Positions 42,306-48,014 of a stretch of DNA of 48,014 bases are shown piece by piece; position 1 is the first letter of the stretch; the number at the start of each line of letters is the position of its first letter. The position numbers were made by a program, and so were the translations under genes. This DNA comes from an uncultured Alistipes sp. (lineage in GTDB: Bacteria; Bacteroidota; Bacteroidia; Bacteroidales; Rikenellaceae). The notes beneath the pieces were generated by a model that ran no database searches, had not been told where the DNA came from, and saw only the letters and a program-made list of their open reading frames with translations. The DNA lies in assembly GCA_910577475.1 (NCBI GenBank), contig CAJTLJ010000004.1:108682-156695 (forward strand), read 5' to 3'.

Positions 42306-43055
42306 ATGGATCTGGTAACGCTTCACGACGTCGGCGTCGGCTACGACGGCACCCGGGTGCTGGAACATGTGGATCTCGCCATCTCCGACCGGGATTTCAT
42401 CGGCATCATCGGCCCCAACGGCGGCGGAAAGACCACGCTGGTCAAGGCTATTCTGGGCAGTATTCCCCACAGCGGCGAGATCCGGTTCGCCCCCGAACTC
42501 TCGGAGCGGACCGGCCGGCCGTTGATCGGCTACCTGCCCCAGCAGCCCGTATTCGACCGTTCGTTCCCCATCTCCGTCACGGAGGCGGTTCTCTCCGGGC
42601 TGCAGGCCGTCAAGGGCTTCACCCGCCGCTACACCGCCCGCGACCGATCCCGGGCCGTCGAACTGCTCGAGATGACGGGCATCGCCGAAACGGCCCGCCG
42701 CCCCGTCGGCGAGATCTCGGGCGGACAGATGCAGCGGGCGCTGCTCTGCCGGGCCATCATCGCCGAGCCGCGTCTGCTGATACTCGACGAGCCGGCCAAC
42801 TTCGTGGACAACCGGTTCGAAAACGAACTCTACAAACTCCTGCAACGGCTCAACGAACGAATGGCCGTCGTGATGGTTTCGCACGACATCGGCACCATCA
42901 CCAGCGTCGTGAAGGAGATCGTCTGCGTCAACCGCACGGTCCACCGGCATCGATCGAACGTCATCACCGAAGAGCAGCTTCAGAACTATAATTGCCCCAT
43001 CCAGATCATCTCGCACGGCTCCATTCCCCACACCGTGTTGGAGCATCACCACTAA
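42306..43055 (+). CDS. znuC: Zinc ABC transporter ATP-binding protein
   Basis: A 249-residue ABC ATPase of the metal-uptake type. Seen: Walker A GPNGGGKTT near residues 37-45, Q-loop YLPQQPVFD, signature ISGGQMQRALLCRAI, Walker B LLILDEPANFVD (with D-loop) and switch His in MVSHDIG. The C-terminal tail is His-tipped (LEHHH). It should power uptake with ZnuA, but the membrane permease gene normally found next is absent: a terminator follows after 5 bases and the next genes run leftward. Confidence 0.9.
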   Translation: MDLVTLHDVGVGYDGTRVLEHVDLAISDRDFIGIIGPNGGGKTTLVKAILGSIPHSGEIRFAPELSERTGRPLIGYLPQQPVFDRSFPISVTEAVLSGLQAVKGFTRRYTARDRSRAVELLEMTGIAETARRPVGEISGGQMQRALLCRAIIAEPRLLILDEPANFVDNRFENELYKLLQRLNERMAVVMVSHDIGTITSVVKEIVCVNRTVHRHRSNVITEEQLQNYNCPIQIISHGSIPHTVLEHHH

Positions 43056-43060
43056 ATGCA

Positions 43061-43088
43061 AAAAAGGAGTGCTTCGGCACTCCTTTTT
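43061..43088 (+). terminator. Terminator of the znuA-znuC operon
   Basis: AAAAAGGAGTGC-TTCG-GCACTCCTTTTT, a 12-base stem with a TTCG loop, 5 bases after the znuC stop; also serves the convergent leftward gene on paper. Confidence 0.92.
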
Positions 43089-43112
43089 CACTTTCAGCAA
43101 GGAATCCCCCTG

Positions 43113-43397
43113 CTACTTGTTGTTGATCTCGCTCAGAGCATCGAACAGCTTCTCGAACTCGGCCGAAATCTCCGCACGCAGCGCAGCGTAGTACTTGCGC
43201 ACCAGCGAACGGTTATGCGGCTCGGTGGGGTTGCTTACCTTGGCGAAGAGGGTATTGCGCAGCTCTACTGCCTTCTGCATCAGTTCAAAAACCTCCTTCT
43301 CCTTCGAAGGCTGGAAGCAGATAGCCATATCGCAGTCGAAAACCAGCTCCTCCAGACAGTAGTCGATCTCCTTTTTCAGATCTCTCAAATTTGCCAT
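43113..43397 (-). CDS. Small conserved helical hypothetical protein
   Basis: A 94-residue, probably all-helical cytoplasmic protein (LRDLKKEIDYCLEELVFDCD, then KEKEVFELMQKAVELRNTLF and KYYAALRAEISAEFEKLF). I recall similar short proteins in Bacteroidales but no function. It has a good promoter of its own and is monocistronic. Confidence 0.75.
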   Translation of the reverse strand: MANLRDLKKEIDYCLEELVFDCDMAICFQPSKEKEVFELMQKAVELRNTLFAKVSNPTEPHNRSLVRKYYAALRAEISAEFEKLFDALSEINNK

Positions 43398-43435
43398 ATC
43401 GTTTGATTTTTAATTGGTTTTTTATCTTTATTTTA

Positions 43436-43467
43436 CAAAGATAGGTATTCCTTTCGAAAAAACCAAA
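43436..43467 (-). promoter_or_regulatory. Predicted promoter of the 94-residue protein gene
   Basis: On the minus strand TTTG (43464-43467) and TATCTTTG (43436-43443), 20 bases apart. Confidence 0.75.
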
Positions 43468-43503
43468 GCAAACCGGCGGAAATGAGAGATTGCGGGACGG
43501 GGC

Positions 43504-44304
43504 CTACTCCTCGGGCATCTCGACGATGATACCCGTAATGTTCTCATCCACGATCAGATCGCACGGATCGCAGGGGGTCTGACAAGACTGCTCGACCGGT
43601 TCGCAACGGGGTCGTTCGATCATGATACGCTGCTCGAAGACCGTGCCCGAGCCGTACTGGACCTCGACTTCGGCGCGGCGGAGCGGCGGCAGGATATGCA
43701 CCTTCATGTACTCCCAGGCGGCCGGCATCTGCTTGAGGCGATACTCCTTCTGGTCGGGCGTATCGTTTCCGTTGATGATGGCGAGCACCTGCTGCTTGTC
43801 GGGCACGGGAGCGTGTTCGACGGCCATACGGCAACCCTCCCAGTCCTCGGCGACCCAGTTGCTCTTGACGTCGAAACGCTTCGAGAAGTCGTACTTGCCG
43901 TTCACGTAGTTCAGGAAGTTCTGCATGCGGGCCTTAGCCAGGCGGTCGTTGAGCGCGCGCGGACCGTCGGGCGACGAATAGCCCGTGACGATGATGCGGC
44001 TGACCTGCTTGGAGGTGTCCTGCACGAGCGACTGCGCGAAGCGGTTCAGCGCCTCGAGCTCCTCGCTGTTCTTTCCCATCTTCGGGGCCAGGGTCGAAAC
44101 GTTGATTCGATAGAGAACCGAGTAGTCGGCATCGCCCTTGCGTTCGACGCGATAGCGGCGCACGCGATAATTTCCGTCGACAGTCTCGGACAACAGCACG
44201 GTATCGACCTTGGGTGCCGTCGTCGTGTTCTGCATCTGCGCACGGACACCCGATGCCGAGCACAGCGCCAGAGCAAGAAGAAATGTTGTAGATCGTGTTT
44301 TCAC
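43504..44304 (-). CDS. Secreted OmpA-like domain protein
   Basis: A 266-residue exported protein: signal peptide (1-22, cleaved near VRA-QMQ), then a region of unknown fold, and an OmpA-like core with SRIIVTGYSSPDGPRALNDR followed by LAKARMQNFLNYV (about 102-135), the helix-loop that binds diaminopimelate in OmpA relatives. The C-terminal end is Cys-rich (RCEPVEQSCQTPCDPCDL) with no membrane anchor. No beta-barrel precedes the domain. Related proteins occur near Mfa-type fimbriae in Bacteroidetes, but no fimbrial gene is seen here. Confidence 0.7.
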   Translation of the reverse strand: MKTRSTTFLLALALCSASGVRAQMQNTTTAPKVDTVLLSETVDGNYRVRRYRVERKGDADYSVLYRINVSTLAPKMGKNSEELEALNRFAQSLVQDTSKQVSRIIVTGYSSPDGPRALNDRLAKARMQNFLNYVNGKYDFSKRFDVKSNWVAEDWEGCRMAVEHAPVPDKQQVLAIINGNDTPDQKEYRLKQMPAAWEYMKVHILPPLRRAEVEVQYGSGTVFEQRIMIERPRCEPVEQSCQTPCDPCDLIVDENITGIIVEMPEE

Positions 44305-44374
44305 AGCAAACTGATTTTAAGAATTCACTCTGCCGGAAGCGACGCAACAATCGAACCAAACGCAAAAACGGAGC

Positions 44375-45397
44375 TTACAACTCGTGGGAAAGCGGCGCCG
44401 GAACAGCCGCGCTCATGTCGAAATCGCCCCATCTCTCGGCCACATAGTCCAGCGTGCGGTCGATCTCGTCCGGATCGTAGAGGGTTACCAGCTTCAGACG
44501 CGTCTGCTTGAAGTCGGGCAGCCCCTTGAAGTAGTTGGTCAGGTGGCGGCGCAGCTCCAGGATGCCGACCCGGTCGCCCTTCGCCTCCAGCGACTTGCGC
44601 AGATGCTCCTTCGCGATGGCGACCCGTTCGACCACCGTAGGCTGCGGCAGCAGCTCGCCCGTGGCGAGATAGTGCTTCACCTCGCGGAAGATCCAGGGCC
44701 GGCCGTAGGTAGCCCGCCCGATCATAACCCCGTCCACGCCGTAGCGCTCGAACATCTCCTTCGCCCGAACGGCCGAATCGACATCGCCGTTTCCGATGAT
44801 GGGGATATGGATGGCCGGATTGTTCCGGATGCGCCCGATGAGGGTCCAGTCCGCCTCGCCGCGATACATCTGCGCCCGGGTGCGGCCGTGGATCGTGAGG
44901 GCCGCGATGCCGACATCCTGCAGCCGCAGGGCGATCTCCTCGATGTTCTTCGAGTCGTCGTCCCACCCCAGCCGGGTCTTGACCGTCACGGGCTTCCGGA
45001 CGGCATCGACGATCCGCCGCGTCATCTCGACCATCAGCGGCACGTCGCGCATCATGCCCGACCCGGCACCCCGGCCGGCGATCTTCTTCATCGGACAACC
45101 GAAATTGATGTCAATGATGTCCGGTCCGGCCGCCTCGGCCATGCGGGCCGCCTCGACCATCGGTTCGATCAGATGACCGTAGATCTGAATGCCGACGGGC
45201 CGTTCGGCATCGTTGATCCGCAGTTTGGCCAGCGACTTGGCGGCGTCGCGGACCAGCCCGTCCGACGAGATGAACTCCGTATATACCACATCGGCCCCGA
45301 ACCGCTTGCACATGTAGCGGAACGAAGGGTCGGTGACATCCTCCATCGGAGCCAGAAACAGCGGGCGTTCGCCCAGTTCGATATCGGCGATTTTCAT
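44375..45397 (-). CDS. dusB: tRNA-dihydrouridine synthase B
   Basis: A 340-residue FMN enzyme reducing uridine to dihydrouridine in tRNA. Seen: LAPMEDVTDPSFR near the N terminus, INFGCPMKKIAGRGAGS with the catalytic Cys, KTRLGWDDDS, TIHGRTRAQMYRGEADW, and IGNGDV/GVMIGRATYGRPW for FMN-phosphate binding. DusB class is chosen by overall match. Its -7 box lies only 7 bases upstream of the ATG. Confidence 0.94.
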   Translation of the reverse strand: MKIADIELGERPLFLAPMEDVTDPSFRYMCKRFGADVVYTEFISSDGLVRDAAKSLAKLRINDAERPVGIQIYGHLIEPMVEAARMAEAAGPDIIDINFGCPMKKIAGRGAGSGMMRDVPLMVEMTRRIVDAVRKPVTVKTRLGWDDDSKNIEEIALRLQDVGIAALTIHGRTRAQMYRGEADWTLIGRIRNNPAIHIPIIGNGDVDSAVRAKEMFERYGVDGVMIGRATYGRPWIFREVKHYLATGELLPQPTVVERVAIAKEHLRKSLEAKGDRVGILELRRHLTNYFKGLPDFKQTRLKLVTLYDPDEIDRTLDYVAERWGDFDMSAAVPAPLSHEL

Positions 45398-45404
45398 GAC
45401 GGTG

Positions 45405-45412
45405 CAAAGATA
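45405..45412 (-). promoter_or_regulatory. Predicted -7 element of dusB, nearly leaderless
   Basis: TATCTTTG on the minus strand, 7 bases before the ATG. Confidence 0.65.
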
Positions 45413-45806
45413 CGAAGAATTTTGGAGAAAGTGAGGTTGTGGCGAGGAATAAGGTTAAGTGTTTGAGAGGTAGAAATGTTACCCGTTGATTCTCGTCGAG
45501 TTGCGAAAAGGCCGAAAAGCAGGATTTCGAGGAGTTGAGTGAGGGATTCGTTACTTATCCGCTGCCTTTTTCGGATCGGTAAGGAAGTCGCAAAACCTTG
45601 TTTTCGCTCTTGGAAAACGGTTCTGCACTTCAAGGGACGCCGGTTTTCTCGCAAGAGTTCACGACAAAGGTAGTCGTTTTACTCGGAGTTTCGCGAAAAG
45701 ACGGCTTCGGAGGAGATAACATAGTATCTTATTCTATGTTCCGCTTTGTTTTTCACGGCTTCAAATAACTCTATATCAGTTAATTTTGTAAACGGTTAAT
45801 AGAGTT
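45413..45806. other. Non-coding spacer with two inverted repeats before the integrase remnant
   Basis: No credible gene is seen. The spacer holds AACATAG-N9-CTATGTT (45718-45740) and ATAACTCTAT-N24-ATAGAGTTAT (45765-45808). Their position in front of an integrase gene fits regulatory or recombination sites. Confidence 0.6.
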
Positions 45807-45808
45807 AT
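45765..45808 (+). promoter_or_regulatory. Promoter and 10-base inverted repeat of the integrase remnant
   Basis: TAATTTTG at 45781-45788 matches TAnnTTTG. It is enclosed by ATAACTCTAT (45765-45774) and ATAGAGTTAT (45799-45808), the right arm overlapping the ATG at 45807. An operator or integrase-binding site is likely. Confidence 0.6.
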
Positions 45809-46070
45809 GAATCAAGAGGATGTAAAGGTTGCGTTCTACCTCAAAACGAACGTTTTCGGCAAGCCGAGGGCAGAGGCGAACTCGTTCGCACTATGCCGAG
45901 GCGAGAAAAGGTGCACGAACGTGAACGAAACGAATGCCGAGGGTCGTTGTCCCGTCATGGGTCGCTTGACTGTCGGACGTTCGGAATGCGTGTTCAGTGC
46001 GAAGATGCTCGCGCCGCGTTCGCAGTGGGTGTCGGGTCGTATGTGTGTAAACTGCTGCCGGAACAATAAT
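45807..46070 (+). pseudogene. Tyrosine recombinase (integrase) N-terminal remnant
   Basis: Residues MNQEDVKVAFYLKTN and, after an insertion, TNAEGRCPVMGRLTVGRSE continuing VFSAKMLAPRSQWVSGR match the N-terminal arm-type DNA-binding part of Bacteroidetes tyrosine recombinases (from memory of the family). Similarity ends near residue 78 (46040). There is no catalytic domain with the R-H-R-Y residues; the frame then runs into a terminator and antisense of the next gene. A 69-base segment is inserted in frame after residue 15. It is a dead fragment marking a former mobile element. Confidence 0.75.
45846..45921 (+). repeat. 69-base structured insertion flanked by ACGAACG repeats
   Basis: ACGAACG occurs at 45846-45852 and 45915-45921, exactly 69 bases (23 codons) apart. 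Between them lie pairing arms CGGCA/TGCCG, TTTT/AAAA and a perfect inner hairpin GCGAA-CTCG-TTCGC (45876-45889). It interrupts the integrase similarity without breaking the frame. Confidence 0.65.
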
Positions 46071-46080
46071 CCGGAGAAAA

Positions 46081-46112
46081 GGGCTGGCCGACTTTTATTT
46101 GTCGGCCAGCCC
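46081..46112. terminator. Bidirectional terminator between integrase remnant and leftward gene pair
   Basis: Perfect 12-base stem GGGCTGGCCGAC with GTCGGCCAGCCC and an 8-base T-rich loop, followed by CTGATTTT on the plus strand; it is 25 bases past the stop of the leftward gene. Confidence 0.85.
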
Positions 46113-46136
46113 CTGATTTTACAAACTCGATATTTT

Positions 46137-46811
46137 CTATCTGAAATACAACAATCCGTCTTTCACTTCGAGGTAATGTATATCCGGGACGTTATTCGGA
46201 GTATCGAACGGTTTACCGTCTTCACCGTATTCTACGATATTGGCTTGAAGTTCCAAGGAGTATGAATTGCCGGAGCGAATAATCGCATTGATGTTCATAT
46301 GTTTGTTGAACACCAGTTTCGCATCGCTACCGGTCAATGCGATAATCGTCAGATAGGACGTGTCGCCTCCATACGGCCAACCCACAAAAGCTAAAGCGAC
46401 AGCTTTCTCCGATAAAGCGATCGGAATGAAATATTGATTATCGGTGTATTGTCGATAACTAACTTTTCTTGGTATTCCGTAAGTATATCTCCAATTATCC
46501 GGTTGTCTTAACTCGAATATTTTTTGGACTCCGGAATAAATTGTAATAACATTGAACGTGTAGCCAAAATCATCCCACTGTTCTAAACAGCCCGTCTTTA
46601 TATCGTAATCCTTTTTTCCAACTGATATTCGGACAGGATTATTCGATATGTATGATAAGGTCTTTATTTTGGGTATATCATAAAACGGTTCAATCAAGGC
46701 TGGATTCGTTGCTATCGTTCCATTGGCACCGACCTCAAATACAGGTGTTCCTGTCTGCGCTTGGACTGTCGAACCGAGAAGCAGCGAGGCGATAATTATT
46801 AAAATTCTCAT
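46137..46811 (-). CDS. Secreted protein of unknown family, candidate immunity protein
   Basis: A 224-residue protein with a signal peptide (MRILIIIASLLLGSTVQAQ, cleavage near 18), no lipobox, and a mainly beta-strand-like mature part with many aromatic residues (YGIPRKVSYRQYTDNQYFIP). No family is recognised. It starts one base after the stop of the effector-like gene and has the same low G+C (for example 21 of 60 bases at 46441-46500), so the two probably arrived together. A periplasmic product beside a possible peptidoglycan or papain-fold hydrolase fits an immunity role, but this is inference only. Confidence 0.7.
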   Translation of the reverse strand: MRILIIIASLLLGSTVQAQTGTPVFEVGANGTIATNPALIEPFYDIPKIKTLSYISNNPVRISVGKKDYDIKTGCLEQWDDFGYTFNVITIYSGVQKIFELRQPDNWRYTYGIPRKVSYRQYTDNQYFIPIALSEKAVALAFVGWPYGGDTSYLTIIALTGSDAKLVFNKHMNINAIIRSGNSYSLELQANIVEYGEDGKPFDTPNNVPDIHYLEVKDGLLYFR

Positions 46812-46812
46812 A

Positions 46813-48014
46813 TTATTCGTATATATAAAATTCGACTTGACTATGTTTATTCGTTCCGAAACTTTTGCTAAGTTTTTGTGATTCCTCGCGACACTCAGCT
46901 CCCGTATCCATTACAACAGGTAAAGCTATCCATTCTCCACACCATGTTCCTCCTTGCATTTCTCCGGGCACCACCAACGCCACATGACCACTTCCACCGG
47001 AAGTATTGACCCAACTGGCGACAATAAAATGACCTTGATTGGCTAAGTTCTGAATCTCTGACATGCTGACATTGAGCTTTCCCCACTCCGAACTATTTTT
47101 CATATGCTTAATTAGTTCATTGGCATTTACATTGGGTAATTCTTTATTGAAAGCAGCATGGAAAGCTTCTCTTACCCCTTGATTGCAATATGCTTTAACC
47201 GTGCCATATTTAGCGGTAACAATTTCAACTCCTTTTTTGGCTGCCGAAGTAAGCTTCCCCGCTGTTGTTTTATGAGTATCTTGATTGCAAGTACATGGAT
47301 TATTTCCACATTGTGCGCAGTTATTATCTGTTTCGTTGAAACTTGAATCATCTTCAGGACAAGAACACGGGTCGCTACCACATATGGGACATGGATCAGA
47401 ACAGCTGCAAGGGCTACCCCCGCAAAACGGACAAAAATCATCATCCGGCTCGTAGGGCGGATCATTTGTTGGATCATCCGGATCCGGATCCAAAAGATGA
47501 ATATATCTATCAGGGTGACCATCGTCATCATAATCGACCCAATAACCGAAACCATCTTCATCCAACCATGTTTGATGATAACAACCATCCTCGAAAAGCC
47601 CGAGACCTAAGTCGGTCCAACTATCCGATATATCGTTATCGTCGTAATCGTCATCGTCGTTGTCATAATCATCGTCGTAATCGTCGTCATCCCACCACCA
47701 GTCATCTTCGCCCCAGCTGCGGGTGGAGACGGAAACGGTTCGACCGATGCGGACGCTGCCGATCAGTTTCTTTGCCAGGCGGATTCTTTCCTTTCTTTCC
47801 GAGGGCGGTCCCGGGACATAAACACCGGCCGTTTTCAGTCCGTTCCGGTATCTGCTCACCCGTATCAGAATCCCCGACGTGGGTTCGGTATAAATCGCGA
47901 CACCGCTGAACTCGCCTTTATCGCCGGCATTCAGAAACTCCTCGCACAGATCCGTCTTCTTGTGTCGGGCCGCATAATACGGATCAGGAATCAATGTCAG
48001 GATATAGCAACCCA
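46813..48014 (-). CDS. Cys/Asp-rich modular protein with C-terminal papain-like domain, candidate effector (5' end outside window)
   Basis: The frame is open to the window edge, so the true start lies outside. Numbered from a TTG at 47994: residues 1-90 are a well-formed N-terminal module (GEFSGVAIYTEPTSGILIRV); 91-187 are extremely Asp-rich; 188-236 hold three copies of CxxCGxxPCxC (188-198, 202-212, 226-236); 255-393 form a compact domain with C270 in VKAYCNQGVREAF and H337 in GGSGHVALVV, followed by a Trp-rich WCGEW. Cys-N-x-x-V and G-H-V-A are typical of CHAP and NlpC/P60-type papain folds. The C-terminal half is AT-richer than the N-terminal module. Amidase or peptidase activity is an inference; export signal cannot be seen. 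Confidence 0.7.
   Translation of the reverse strand, partial: GCYILTLIPDPYYAARHKKTDLCEEFLNAGDKGEFSGVAIYTEPTSGILIRVSRYRNGLKTAGVYVPGPPSERKERIRLAKKLIGSVRIGRTVSVSTRSWGEDDWWWDDDDYDDDYDNDDDDYDDNDISDSWTDLGLGLFEDGCYHQTWLDEDGFGYWVDYDDDGHPDRYIHLLDPDPDDPTNDPPYEPDDDFCPFCGGSPCSCSDPCPICGSDPCSCPEDDSSFNETDNNCAQCGNNPCTCNQDTHKTTAGKLTSAAKKGVEIVTAKYGTVKAYCNQGVREAFHAAFNKELPNVNANELIKHMKNSSEWGKLNVSMSEIQNLANQGHFIVASWVNTSGGSGHVALVVPGEMQGGTWCGEWIALPVVMDTGAECREESQKLSKSFGTNKHSQVEFYIYE

Noticed and set aside
45394..45654. Possible 86-residue minus-strand protein upstream of dusB
   Set aside because: It overlaps the dusB promoter and start codon and has no family features.

Overview
The window looks like chromosomal DNA of a Bacteroidales bacterium, most likely Alistipes or a close Rikenellaceae relative (inference from G+C-rich coding DNA, gene families and promoter style). 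Many genes are preceded by the Bacteroidetes promoter pattern, a TTG/TTTG -33 element and a TAnnTTTG -7 element about 20 bases apart. Typical families include the short SerA, DUF3109, DUF6194, the long signal peptidase I and an A2-type class A beta-lactamase.

Layout. 1-0.9 kb: start of a 2-oxoacid:ferredoxin oxidoreductase operon (vorD, vorB), cut by the window edge. 1-6.1 kb: a six-gene leftward operon, yicC-gmk-nadD-ddl-DUF3109-M23/LysM peptidase, closed by a hairpin terminator. 6.2-9.9 kb: rightward serine locus serC-serA-DUF1015 with structured spacers. 9.9-13.8 kb: leftward yggS, then rightward C69 dipeptidase and dihydrolipoyl dehydrogenase. 13.8-14.1 kb: non-coding DNA with three copies of a dispersed intergenic repeat; a fourth lies near 27.06 kb. 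14.1-18.8 kb: leftward small membrane protein, truA, aspA, malY-like lyase and DUF3737. 18.8-27 kb: rightward seven-gene run dapB-lepB-yigZ-uvrA-M16 peptidase-DJ-1/PfpI protein-O-methyltransferase. 27.1-29.3 kb: leftward MazG-like gene and phosphohexomutase. 29.5-37.7 kb: rightward dnaA, WYL regulator, small zinc-ribbon protein, bcp, secreted protein, recA, relA/spoT, two small membrane proteins and a HIT protein.

From 37.7 kb the window becomes accessory. An AT-rich spacer of about 650 bases holds a cluster of TATACA-NN-TGTAAA palindromes and leads into a small XRE regulator. It is followed by 670 non-coding bases, a DUF6194 gene broken by a one-base frameshift in a C run, a lipoprotein class A beta-lactamase, Hsp20, and a zinc-uptake pair znuA-znuC with no permease gene beside it. 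Leftward genes follow: a small conserved protein, an OmpA-like secreted protein and dusB.

The most novel part is the right end. A degraded tyrosine-recombinase N terminus carries an in-frame 69-base structured insertion. Next to it is a leftward two-gene unit. The first gene (running off the window) encodes an Asp-rich linker, three CxxCGxxPCxC repeats and a C-terminal Cys/His domain resembling papain-fold (CHAP or NlpC/P60-like) hydrolases. One base after its stop codon begins a secreted protein of unknown family. The C-terminal part and the second gene are much more AT-rich than the N-terminal part. I read this as a candidate polymorphic effector with a periplasmic immunity partner, an inference that needs structural and functional tests.
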